DNA of 64,000 nucleotides from Flammeovirgaceae bacterium (GTDB taxonomy: Bacteria > Bacteroidota > Bacteroidia > Cytophagales > Cyclobacteriaceae). Below, one piece after another: positions 18,184-25,953 of this stretch. The stretch lies in the NCBI GenBank assembly GCA_027487845.1, contig JAIYCV010000029.1, forward strand, positions 94,284-158,283, read 5' to 3'. Under the pieces are notes generated by a model. The model ran no database searches. It saw nothing but the letters and a program-made list of their open reading frames with translations, and was not told the origin of the DNA. A program made the translations under genes and the position numbers. The first letter of the stretch is position 1. Each line of letters opens with the position of its first letter.

Positions 18184-19188
18184 ATGATAAAAACTGATAT
18201 TTGTATAATTGGGGCAGGTCCGGTAGGTCTTTTCGCTGTTTTTGAAGCAGGTTTGCTAAAAATGCGCTGCCATTTGGTCGATTCGCTCCCAGCTATAGGA
18301 GGCCAACTCTCTGAGATCTATCCGAAAAAGCCGATTTACGACATTCCCGGTTTCCCCTCCATTTTGGCGCATGAACTCGTTGATAATCTGAAAAAGCAGA
18401 TCGACCCTTTTAATCCAACTTTTACCTTAGGTGAAAGGGTAGAAGGGCTAAGGAAATTAGATGATGGCTCTTTTGAATTAACCACCTCCGACAAAACAAT
18501 AATCCATTGTAAGGTTGTGGCGATAGCCGCGGGTCTGGGCTGCTTTGAACCTCGCAGGCCAGAGTTGCCCAATATTATCAATTATGAAGGCAAGGGTGTG
18601 AGCTACATGATTAAAGACCCCGAAACCTTCCGTGATAAAAAGATTGTAATTGCTGGTGGTGGAGACAGTGCATTAGATTGGAGTATATTTCTGTCAGATC
18701 TGGCGAAGGAAGTAACTTTGGTGCATCGGAATGAATCCTTCCGGGGCGCACCTGATTCTGCTGAGAAAGTAGTTGAGTTGGCAAAAGAGGGTAAGATAAA
18801 TTTGTTGCTAAGTGCTAACCTCACTGCAATTAAAGGTGATGGAAAATTGGAAGCCATCACTATTACCGGTAAAGATAAAAAGGCAACAGAACTCGAAGCG
18901 GATTATCTTATACCGCTATTCGGCCTCAGCCCTAAGCTAGGACCAATTGCCGAGTGGGGTCTTAATTTGGATAAAAACGCTATTGAAGTTAACACCTTTG
19001 ATTATGCTACCAACATACCCGGTGTTTTTGCTATTGGCGATATTAATACCTACCCGGGAAAACTAAAGTTGATTCTATGCGGGTTTCATGAGGCAGCGTT
19101 AATGGCACAAAGTGCATTTGCGTTTGTTTATCCAAACCAAAAATTAAGTTTTAAATACACCACCGTTAACGGAGTAAATGCGTTTTGA
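18184..19188 (+). CDS. ferredoxin-NADP reductase, thioredoxin-reductase-like type
   Basis: 334 aa. Two Rossmann motifs: IGAGPVGLFAVFEAG (FAD, 9-23) and IVIAGGGDSALDWSI (NADPH, near 155-169). The C-terminal ATNIPGVFAIGDINTY is the FAD-pyrophosphate signature. There is no CxxC redox pair, so it is not a thioredoxin reductase but resembles the YumC/Chlorobium-type FNR. It transfers electrons between NADPH and ferredoxin; the ferredoxin gene follows. A hairpin with a T-run lies between the two genes. Confidence 0.92.
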   Translation: MIKTDICIIGAGPVGLFAVFEAGLLKMRCHLVDSLPAIGGQLSEIYPKKPIYDIPGFPSILAHELVDNLKKQIDPFNPTFTLGERVEGLRKLDDGSFELTTSDKTIIHCKVVAIAAGLGCFEPRRPELPNIINYEGKGVSYMIKDPETFRDKKIVIAGGGDSALDWSIFLSDLAKEVTLVHRNESFRGAPDSAEKVVELAKEGKINLLLSANLTAIKGDGKLEAITITGKDKKATELEADYLIPLFGLSPKLGPIAEWGLNLDKNAIEVNTFDYATNIPGVFAIGDINTYPGKLKLILCGFHEAALMAQSAFAFVYPNQKLSFKYTTVNGVNAF

Positions 19189-19198
19189 TATGAGAGTA

Positions 19199-19276
19199 GT
19201 GAGACGTAAGTAGTAGGATTTCATAAATCTTAAATCTTCAGTCTCCCGTCTTACTACTTATGTCTTACGTCTTTTT
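19199..19276 (+). terminator. bulged hairpin with T-run between the reductase and ferredoxin genes
   Basis: The left arm around 19200-19218 (AGACGTAAG then TAGTAGGA) pairs with the right arm 19249-19271, in which the two pairing halves are split by extra bases (ACATAAG on the complementary reading). It is followed by CTTTTT. It may cause partial termination, or be one of the intergenic word-like repeats of this genome. Confidence 0.4.
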
Positions 19277-19293
19277 CCTAAATTAAAAACAAA

Positions 19294-19617
19294 ATGATCT
19301 CATTTGAAGTAGAAGATTTACAAGGCGAAGTAAAAACAGTAGAGGTGCCTGAAGGCATCAGCTTAAGTTTAATGGAAGTTTTAAAGGCAAGCGAATACCC
19401 AATTGCTGCAACTTGCGGAGGGATGGCGCTTTGTGCCACCTGCCACGTGGAGGTAGTAAAAGGCTTTGATGATCTTCCCGCCTTTACCGACCCCGAGTTG
19501 GATATGATTGACACGCTGCCTAACGCCACCAGCGAAAGCCGCCTCGCCTGCCAAATCCACGTAAGTGAAAAATTGAATGGAGCTTTATTTAAGTTAAAGG
19601 AAACGGTAGAGGAATAG
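19294..19617 (+). CDS. 2Fe-2S ferredoxin
   Basis: 107 aa, plant/adrenodoxin-type fold. The cluster ligands are visible in CGGMALCATCH (C-x5-C-x2-C) and in SRLACQIHV further on. The acidic surface (ITFEVEDL, DDLPAFTDPELDMID) suits docking to the upstream reductase, 105 bp away. It likely feeds electrons to oxygenases, desaturases or Fe-S assembly; the acceptor is not encoded here. Confidence 0.93.
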   Translation: MISFEVEDLQGEVKTVEVPEGISLSLMEVLKASEYPIAATCGGMALCATCHVEVVKGFDDLPAFTDPELDMIDTLPNATSESRLACQIHVSEKLNGALFKLKETVEE

Positions 19618-19678
19618 GCCAGAATCTAGCAATTTGACCAATTATTACCACTTACACCTACCAACTAGTATTGATACC

Positions 19679-19749
19679 CCAGACAAATTGGTCGCTACGT
19701 TACCAACCAATTAGAAACAAGAACCTCGACCAATTGGTCTGGGTTCTTG
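19679..19749. repeat. two overlapping inverted repeats after the ferredoxin gene
   Basis: Hairpin A pairs 19679-19694 with 19727-19742 (15 of 16 bases). Hairpin B pairs CAAGAACC (19718-19725) with GGTTCTTG (19742-19749), with ACCAATTGGT palindromic inside. A and B share bases, so only one can form. Either could act as a terminator for the ferredoxin transcript. Confidence 0.5.
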
Positions 19750-19777
19750 TACTTTTGGTAGAATATGAATTATTGCT

Positions 19778-19921
19778 TTACTGTGCATATATTGTAAAGC
19801 CATCGCTTCGCACCAGCACTTCTTCGCTGCCTTTGTAAGCACATTTCCACTCGTATTGTTTACCGGCCGTAAAGCCCGATATATTGGCTTTGTGTTTGTT
19901 TGAGGTACCTGCCGATAATCG
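19778..19921 (-). pseudogene. 3' remnant of a fibronectin type III protein
   Basis: In one minus-strand frame 47 codons end in TAA and read ...LSAGTSNKHKANISGFTAG then KQYEWKCAYKGSEEVLVRSD and GFTIYAQ. The alternating strands, the GFTAGKQYEWKCAY turn and the terminal Tyr/Gln strand are those of the last strands of an FN3 domain. A stop codon lies immediately upstream and no start codon is available, so it is a decayed fragment. It resembles the C-terminal part of the intact FN3 gene at 37685. Confidence 0.5.
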
Positions 19922-19933
19922 TTAATTAAAACC

Positions 19934-20090
19934 TGGTTAGAACGTCTTTGCGAGAGGCGTCTCGCCCGAAGCAATCCTTGTCTTTGTTGCTTTTTGATGA
20001 CACTGTTTCGTTACCTCGCAGTGGCGCAGGGAACATGGTTAGGACGTCTTTGCGAGGAGTGTCTCGTGCGAAGCAATCCTTGTGTTTGTT
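19934..20090. repeat. two direct copies of a dispersed repeat
   Basis: A ~55-bp unit TGGTTAGRACGTCTTTGCGA... followed by GTCTCGYSCGAAGCAATCC and TTGTSTTTGTT occurs at 19934-19988 and again at 20036-20090, about 102 bp apart. The core is the GCGAGG...CGAAGCAATC element scattered in many bacterial genomes. A third, more diverged copy is at 22290-22333 and a short one at 38307-38330. The rest of the 560-bp gap up to 20180 holds no gene I can support. Confidence 0.75.
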
Positions 20091-20180
20091 TTTAGTTCTT
20101 TATCCTCATTTTTTGTTTTTGCCTGTTAATTTGCCCCGTTAAGTAACTAGACTTATCTTTAGTTGTCAATTTACCCCATT

Positions 20181-20654
20181 GTGAAGCGTGTACGGTATTT
20201 AACTTTCAAAGTAGAGCGGAAAAAGATAATTACGCCCTCGCCAAACGCACTATTCGTTTTCAGCCAACTGAAAGCTGCGTTTGCACCCTTTAAAATTTAT
20301 TTTAAAATCGTAAGTGATACCCCAGACGAGTTTGAGGCAATTACGAAAGAGGTAATTAAAGTACGAAAGGGTTCTTTTACCACTACTAACACACACATCT
20401 CCTTTTTATACATAACGCTATACAAAGATTATGTAAAATTACAGTTTCACCCCTTTCATTTAGACAGCAGCCTAGTAGGGCTCATACCCCCGGAGCTGCT
20501 TCGCTTTAAGAAATACACCAATACCTTTCAATTTAAAACAATTGATCGGCAGTTGTTGCAATACATAGACCTTCTTTTCCGCATAGGGGTGGAGAGTTAT
20601 AAGAAGCAGAAATTTATAATCGGAATAGCGTTGGATTTGCCCCCCTTGCAATGA
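20181..20654 (+). CDS. hypothetical protein, 157 aa
   Basis: I place the start at GTG 20181 (VKRVRYLTFKVERKK); a TTG at 20163 is an alternative, and there is no ATG. It is a basic, soluble, mixed alpha/beta protein with the segment HISFLYITLYKDYVKLQFHPFHL (about 73-95) and a C-terminal helix. The arrangement vaguely recalls small DUF1801-like proteins, but I cannot assign a family. It lies between two repeat clusters, in a patch that also holds gene remnants, so it may be an accessory gene. Codon use looks like its surroundings. Confidence 0.55.
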   Translation: MKRVRYLTFKVERKKIITPSPNALFVFSQLKAAFAPFKIYFKIVSDTPDEFEAITKEVIKVRKGSFTTTNTHISFLYITLYKDYVKLQFHPFHLDSSLVGLIPPELLRFKKYTNTFQFKTIDRQLLQYIDLLFRIGVESYKKQKFIIGIALDLPPLQ

Positions 20655-20679
20655 CGTTTTACGCAACCATGCATCAATC

Positions 20680-20789
20680 ACCCCTTCCTGTAGAGAGGGC
20701 TTTGCTCGTACAGTTACAGAAAAGAAGAGAAGGGGTTAGGCGTTAGCTTATGTTCAAGGCTTCACCCTTCCCCCTCTCACGGGAGAGGG
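20680..20789. repeat. GAGAGGG-type hairpin repeats, left cluster
   Basis: Contains CCCTCTC(ACGG)GAGAGGG at 20772-20789 and a degenerate copy at 20681-20699; ACCCCTTC near 20680 also pairs with GAAGGGGT near 20729. The same element recurs twice on the other side of the DUF3667 gene. Confidence 0.7.
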
Positions 20790-20871
20790 AAGAATGTTAC
20801 CAAACTCAGTTACTAATTAATTCTTGTAGTGTTTAGCAATAGCTACTATTTTGGAACGAAAAATAACTACT

Positions 20872-21681
20872 ATGCCCCATTTACTTGTTGCCTGTAAAGC
20901 CTGCGGAAACACTTTTAAAGGCAACTATTGTAATAAATGCGGACAAAAGCTGATGGGCCGTTTTTCCTTTTCTTACTTATGGCAGTGGTTGCGCGAGGAG
21001 ATTTTTGAAATTGACCGTGGCCTTTTGTTGACCTTTTATGAGCTATGGGTGCGGCCTGGCAAGATGGTATTGGACTACATCGGTGGAAACACCAAGAAAT
21101 ACTACGGGCCTTTAAAGTACCTAATCTTTTGGACAGCCATTTTCCTAGTCACTGCTTCGTTCATGCCTCAAGGCCTTGACGGTGCGTTGAAGATTCCTAC
21201 AGCTCAGTTAATATTCAATGATCATAAAGTTCTTTCAGAAGCAGGTATTGATGACTTTTCAAAACTGGTTGTTCAACTTATGGTAGGGAATGTTAATATT
21301 TACGTCTTAGTAATTATTCCATTTGTTGCAGGTATAGCCTACTTGTTTTATCGCAAAAAGTTCAATTTTACAGAACATGTTATTTTGTTCACCTATTTCT
21401 TTGGGCAATATAATTTCTTTCTTGGCTTAATTTTTCTAGTTGGTAGTCTCTTCGGTGCATCTCCCTTTGGTAGCACATCTCTTGATCCCCTCTCTGCCTT
21501 ACTGATTCCGAATTTGGTGATGCTTCCCATAACTGTCAACTTTTTTATGATGTTAAAGCAGTTCTTTCAGCAGAAATGGCTCACCACAATTTTTAAAGGC
21601 ATTGCCATATTCTATGCTTCTTTCTTCTCCTACTTGTTGTTTTTATTTGGAGTGTTTGCTACTCTTAAGTTTATTTTTTAG
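20872..21681 (+). CDS. DUF3667-type zinc-ribbon membrane protein
   Basis: 269 aa from ATG 20872 (a TTG at 20851 would add 7 residues). An N-terminal zinc ribbon is made of CKACGNTFKGNYCNKCGQK (two C-x2-C knuckles, residues 8-26). It is followed by a juxtamembrane segment YLWQWLREEIFEIDRGLL and YYGPLKYLIFWTA, which are DUF3667 features. Four to five hydrophobic helices occupy about 90-265. The function of the family is unknown; it is common in Bacteroidota. The gene is bracketed by hairpin repeats on both sides. Confidence 0.8.
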   Translation: MPHLLVACKACGNTFKGNYCNKCGQKLMGRFSFSYLWQWLREEIFEIDRGLLLTFYELWVRPGKMVLDYIGGNTKKYYGPLKYLIFWTAIFLVTASFMPQGLDGALKIPTAQLIFNDHKVLSEAGIDDFSKLVVQLMVGNVNIYVLVIIPFVAGIAYLFYRKKFNFTEHVILFTYFFGQYNFFLGLIFLVGSLFGASPFGSTSLDPLSALLIPNLVMLPITVNFFMMLKQFFQQKWLTTIFKGIAIFYASFFSYLLFLFGVFATLKFIF

Positions 21682-21687
21682 AGCCTG

Positions 21688-21860
21688 TTCTAGGCCTCAC
21701 CCTCATTCCCTCTCCACAGGAGAGGGATGACTATTAATCTAAACTTACCTGTCTTTCTAATGCACGTGCGCATCCACCGCCCTCTCCTATGGAGAGGGTT
21801 TTGCTTGTCGGGTTTAAAGAAACGAAAGGGGGTGAGGTTTTAGCTTGTTCTAGGCCTCAC
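21688..21860. repeat. GAGAGGG-type hairpin repeats, right cluster
   Basis: Two perfect hairpins, CCCTCTCC-ACA-GGAGAGGG (21708-21726) and CCCTCTCC-TAT-GGAGAGGG (21780-21798), plus a direct repeat TTCTAGGCCTCACCCTC at about 21688 and 21847. The spacer up to 21959 ends in word-like AT-rich sequence (AATTTTGAATCTGCAATTTG) and holds no gene. Confidence 0.8.
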
Positions 21861-21959
21861 CCTCGTTCTCTGGCGTAACCCCCAACCCCTTGCAATTTTC
21901 CCTTTAAACCCGCAACTTGTAATCTGTAATTTTGAATCTGCAATTTGTAATACCCATCC

Positions 21960-22223
21960 ATGCCCATTAACAAAGTGATACTTGGCGATAACCTAGAGAT
22001 ACTTAAACAGCTGGAGAGCGACACAGTAGACTTGATTTACCTCGACCCGCCTTTTTTTAGCAACCGTTTTGCCGACCGCTGGAGCGGAGGCATGGATCAC
22101 TACATAGGCTGGCTGAAAGAGCGCGTAGAACAAATGCACCGCATAAAAGTGGTAGACAACGATGGTTTGGATAACATCGAGTTGATCCGTCTAAAAGTGA
22201 ATGGCACGGTGGAGAGGAGTTGA
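21960..22223 (+). pseudogene. remnant of a DNA (N4/N6) methyltransferase
   Basis: The 87-codon frame begins INKVILGDNLEILKQL and continues VDLIYLDPPFFSNR, the DPPF catalytic motif IV of adenine/cytosine-N4 methylases. It then jumps to FADRWSGGMDHYIGWLKERV, which in full-length relatives lies further on, and ends in an unrelated short tail. The SAM-binding FxGxG motif and target-recognition region are missing. The 87 aa compare with 300-600 aa for intact enzymes, so this is the doubly deleted relic of a modification or restriction-modification gene. Confidence 0.7.
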
Positions 22224-22234
22224 CCAGTAGTCAA

Positions 22235-22333
22235 GACACCTCGAAGGTGTCAGACGACTTTGATCAGACTGCTAAAATTAATTCTGTGAGTCATTGCAGG
22301 TGCGTCTCGCCCAAAGCAATCTTCGTCTTCGCT
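22235..22333. repeat. short hairpin plus third copy of the dispersed repeat
   Basis: GACACCT(CGA)AGGTGTC at 22235-22251 is a perfect 7-bp stem directly after the methylase remnant. At 22290-22333 the sequence GTCATTGCAGGTGCGTCTCG... CCCAAAGCAATC is a diverged copy of the repeat at 19934. The rest of the 310-bp gap to 22533 has no gene I can support. Confidence 0.6.
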
Positions 22334-22533
22334 ATAGAAGCATAACCGAGGCAACCTATGACTTACTTTTTACAGGTAGATAGTTTCTGTAGATTGCTTT
22401 AATAACATCTTTTTCAAAGTGGTAACCTCTCATCGGTTTTTATTAGACTAAAAGAGGGTTTTGTGTTTAATGAGGAAATCCATTCTTGATTTACAGAAAT
22501 GTTCTTTTTAAGTTTAGTGTTATTTTTGTCAAA

Positions 22534-23862
22534 ATGACGCTGTCAAAGACTTCTTTCTGGAACTCACTTCTAGGTAACAACAAAAATCAATCAGATAATG
22601 ACGATAAATTGGCTGCGTTTACTTCTCAAGCAGCTATACTTACCTGTATTGTTTCGTTGGTCTATCTTCTAATTGACTTGCAATTCAATAACACGGTTGA
22701 GCTGTACTTGGCCCTTAGTGTTACTCTTGTTTCGTTATGCGTTATTTTTGTAGGTAGAAAAGGGTTACACATTAGTGCAAGAGTTATTTTTATTGTAGCG
22801 GTTGATATTATCATAGGTATTGCCGTGTTGTTAGAACCAATTGAAACCGGTGTGGCCATGCTTTTTAGTGTCGCATTTATAGGCACCATATTAGGCTTTG
22901 GTTCAAAAGATACCAGAATCACCCTCGTCTTGTTAGGCTTTACTGTGTTATCAACTATTATTTCAATTCTTTATTCACCTTTCGAAAAACAACTCTTTAC
23001 AAGTCAATACCTAAAGACTATTTTCTTTATTAATCTTTTCATAACTATTTTTCTAAGTTCATTTCTTGTGTATCTCGCTATTATATTGAATCTGCGCTCG
23101 GAAGCAAGCCTCAAAAAAAGCAAGCTTCAAATCCAAGAAAAAAATGATGAACTCGCTAAAGTTAACAGCGAATTAGATCGTTTTGTATACAGTGCCAGCC
23201 ACGATTTAAAATCGCCCATAACTTCCGTAATGGGGTTGATTAATCTATCCCGATTAACGGACAATCCCAATGAAGTAAAAAGCTATCTGAATATGATGGA
23301 AGGAAGGTTGATTCATTTGAATAAATTTATAAATGATATTGCTAGTTACTCGCAGAATTCCAGGCAAGCTCTTAATCTTTCAACTGTCAAATTAAAAGAT
23401 TTAATTGATAGCTATTTGAGTGGGTTGGCGTATCTTCCGGAAGCCAGTATGGTACAAGTAAAAATTGAGGTGCCCGATGACCTCACTATTATTAGCGATG
23501 CCACGCGCCTTGAAATGGTTCTTGGGAATATTATTTCGAATGCCTTTAAGTATTGCGATCCAGCCAAGGAAAATAGTTTTGTAAACATAAGGTCTGTTGT
23601 AAACGGGCGGAGTTTACAGGTAGAAGTTCAAGACAATGGCGTAGGCATACCCAAGGATTATTTGAATAGAATATTCGATATGTTTTTTAGAGGCGACCAT
23701 AAAGCAAAAGGGGCGGGGCTTGGCTTATATATTGTGAAGGAAACCTTAGAGAAACTAAATGGAAGTATTTTGGCAGAAAGTAAGGTAGGTGTGGGGAGCA
23801 AGTTCACAATTAATTTGCCAATAAAATACAAGAAAGAACCTCAGGAGGCATTGTTCGTGTGA
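22534..23862 (+). CDS. membrane sensor histidine kinase, orphan
   Basis: 442 aa from the ATG at 22534; a TTG at 22486 is a weaker alternative. Six hydrophobic helices (about 25-190) form the sensor region, then a coiled coil (about 190-220). The HisKA box is FVYSASHDLKSPITS with the phospho-acceptor His near 228. The HATPase domain has the N box NIISNAFKYCDP, the G1 box VQDNGVGIPKDY, the F box MFFRGDHKAKG and the G2 box GAGLGLYIVKE. No extracytoplasmic domain or adjacent regulator is present; the signal is probably intramembrane. Partner unknown. Confidence 0.9.
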   Translation: MTLSKTSFWNSLLGNNKNQSDNDDKLAAFTSQAAILTCIVSLVYLLIDLQFNNTVELYLALSVTLVSLCVIFVGRKGLHISARVIFIVAVDIIIGIAVLLEPIETGVAMLFSVAFIGTILGFGSKDTRITLVLLGFTVLSTIISILYSPFEKQLFTSQYLKTIFFINLFITIFLSSFLVYLAIILNLRSEASLKKSKLQIQEKNDELAKVNSELDRFVYSASHDLKSPITSVMGLINLSRLTDNPNEVKSYLNMMEGRLIHLNKFINDIASYSQNSRQALNLSTVKLKDLIDSYLSGLAYLPEASMVQVKIEVPDDLTIISDATRLEMVLGNIISNAFKYCDPAKENSFVNIRSVVNGRSLQVEVQDNGVGIPKDYLNRIFDMFFRGDHKAKGAGLGLYIVKETLEKLNGSILAESKVGVGSKFTINLPIKYKKEPQEALFV

Positions 23863-23880
23863 GAATAAACAGGGTAAGAG

Positions 23881-25953
23881 TTAAAACCTGACTCGTAGTT
23901 GGGTCTTGATATCATTTTTACTACTGCCGTTTATCGTTTCTAGTCCGCTGCCTATAGTGTCCACATGTTGGTAAGAGGTATTTGCCCATCTAAACCAGAG
24001 ATCCACTTTATCTGAGACCTTGTATTGAAACAACAGGTAGGATCTGGTACCTACACCAGCATAAGGTTGAAACGAAAAGCCCAACCAAACGTCACGTTCA
24101 TAAACGTAGAGCCGATTGTCATAATCGTCTGTTTGAAATAATGCGTAGCGCGCAGATACAGAGAGTTTTCGGTAAGCGAAATTGACATCTTGCACTACAA
24201 CAAAGCCCTTTGTGTTTGACGTGCCCAATTGATAGTTACTCGTTTGAATTCGTGTTTTAAAACTGAGCGCGGCACTTACTGCGTAATCGCAATTAATCCA
24301 ATAAGAGTATTTATTTCCTTGTGCCGTTTGATACAACGATGTTTCGGTAGGTAAATTTCTTTGTTTTGATTCCTGTCGGCCTTGTACAAAAACAGACACG
24401 TTCTTGGAGGGTTGGTGGTTAAATCGAATCAACCATTCATTTCCGGACGATGGTGAATAGCTTCTATAACGTAGCCAAGGAAATTGGAATAAATCAACGT
24501 ACCCCGATAAAGAATACACTTTCGAGAACGCATATTTCCAACCCCAATACATTCCAGATTCATTTTGCGCTTGCGTATTTTCGGCTAACGCATTTCCATA
24601 GAAACTATAAAAATCACGTGCATAATGTCGATATAGCAGCGAAACATCTAGCTTATTAGTGAGGCTAGCGAGCACGCCCACCACAATTCCCTTTCCGTGA
24701 TTCACAGTCTGTGATGCTTCACTGAAAAATGCCACGTTGTTTAGGTTGTAGTTTAAGTAAAATCCAAGGTTAGTGTTTCGATCGCCAGTAAAATTGAATT
24801 CGTTATATGGTCTTGATATCTTATTGACGGGCTGCTCAAAGTTTGTTTGGTGAACGATGATGCCTGTCTCTAGATTATTCTTTTTGTAATCTAGAATAGC
24901 GCCAATGTTTTTTTCTGACACCTGTTTTCGCCTAGCAAGTTCATTGACAGTTCGATGTAAGCCAGAATACGAGAAGGAAGATAGATAAATACCCTCGTCA
25001 CTTACGCTATCATTTGCCAACCGACCGTCTCCTCGAGTAGAGGAAAGAAGTGTATGGAGTGTTAAGTTTTTTTGCAGCGCATAGCTCAAGGCAGCACCCC
25101 GAAAGAATCCGGCTTCATTCACGGATGTGTAAGGCAAAAAGCCGAGGTTGCTTCTTCTCATTGCCGTAATGGTTTCCGCACCTTTTCCAGTGCTGAAACC
25201 ACCACCGAGAGTTAGCCCCTGGCCAAATTGAGCTTGATAATCTCCCAGAATCACGTTTCTCAGTTTACCACGATTTAGCAATTGACCATGAAGCGAAATA
25301 AAGTCGAATCCATATTGTCTTGATGACGGATTCCAGCTGATTGCTTCACCAGCATCTTTTTCAAATGTGAAGCCAAAACTGTAGTCATTACTTTGTGAAG
25401 TTCTACATCGAGAATAAAATTTATTGGGCGACCCTATATAGTTGGTTAGTGAATCGGTCTCTGCACGATATCCTTTCTTTTCTTCTAACGTTCTTTCCGT
25501 CCTTAGTACAAGGTAATTGTTCGTATTACTCAGAATTCGAGCAGCTAGGTTCTTGTTGATCGATCCCTTGTCTATGGAGACGAAGTTTACCAGCTTTCGG
25601 GTGCTACGATCGTCAAAAAAAGGTATACTCTGTAATTCATATACGGACAAAATGGGCCCTAGTTGTCTTCGATAGGACAGGAATGAATTGATTTGAGCTT
25701 CACTCAAAATGAAAAGAGATCTAAGTTGTTCGCGCGTTACCGTATTCAAATCAAACGGATTAGCAAGTAACTGTGCTAGGTTTTCATACAAGTCCTCGTA
25801 GTTTATTTCCAAGTCTTGAACGGGGTAAATCTCATCAATGAGTCGTTCTAAATCAATTTCTTTAGGTCGTAATTGCTGAGCAGCTGAAAGTACGGGCAGA
25901 AGAAGCAAGATGGTTATACTTACAGTGGCGATATGACAACCTACTCTTGTCAT
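23881..25953 (-). CDS. helix-hairpin-helix domain protein with barrel-like C-terminus
   Basis: 690 aa. Signal peptide at 1-25 (ending LSAAQ). Residues about 65-125 hold two ComEA-like helix-hairpin-helix units (NPFDLNTVTREQLRSL and LGPILSVYELQSIPFF). The rest (about 150-690) is rich in alternating aromatic strands typical of an outer-membrane beta-barrel and ends FKTQLRVRF, with the terminal Phe of such proteins. It overlaps the upstream PorV-like gene by 4 bp (ATGA), a conserved pair in this phylum as I recall. DNA binding by periplasmic HhH units would suit DNA uptake, but that is inference. Confidence 0.8.
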   Translation of the reverse strand: MTRVGCHIATVSITILLLLPVLSAAQQLRPKEIDLERLIDEIYPVQDLEINYEDLYENLAQLLANPFDLNTVTREQLRSLFILSEAQINSFLSYRRQLGPILSVYELQSIPFFDDRSTRKLVNFVSIDKGSINKNLAARILSNTNNYLVLRTERTLEEKKGYRAETDSLTNYIGSPNKFYSRCRTSQSNDYSFGFTFEKDAGEAISWNPSSRQYGFDFISLHGQLLNRGKLRNVILGDYQAQFGQGLTLGGGFSTGKGAETITAMRRSNLGFLPYTSVNEAGFFRGAALSYALQKNLTLHTLLSSTRGDGRLANDSVSDEGIYLSSFSYSGLHRTVNELARRKQVSEKNIGAILDYKKNNLETGIIVHQTNFEQPVNKISRPYNEFNFTGDRNTNLGFYLNYNLNNVAFFSEASQTVNHGKGIVVGVLASLTNKLDVSLLYRHYARDFYSFYGNALAENTQAQNESGMYWGWKYAFSKVYSLSGYVDLFQFPWLRYRSYSPSSGNEWLIRFNHQPSKNVSVFVQGRQESKQRNLPTETSLYQTAQGNKYSYWINCDYAVSAALSFKTRIQTSNYQLGTSNTKGFVVVQDVNFAYRKLSVSARYALFQTDDYDNRLYVYERDVWLGFSFQPYAGVGTRSYLLFQYKVSDKVDLWFRWANTSYQHVDTIGSGLETINGSSKNDIKTQLRVRF

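Noticed and set aside
19711..19974. 87-codon minus-strand frame over the FN3 remnant
   Set aside because: Another frame of the same strand gives clear FN3-like sequence; this frame runs through the dispersed repeat and the hairpins.
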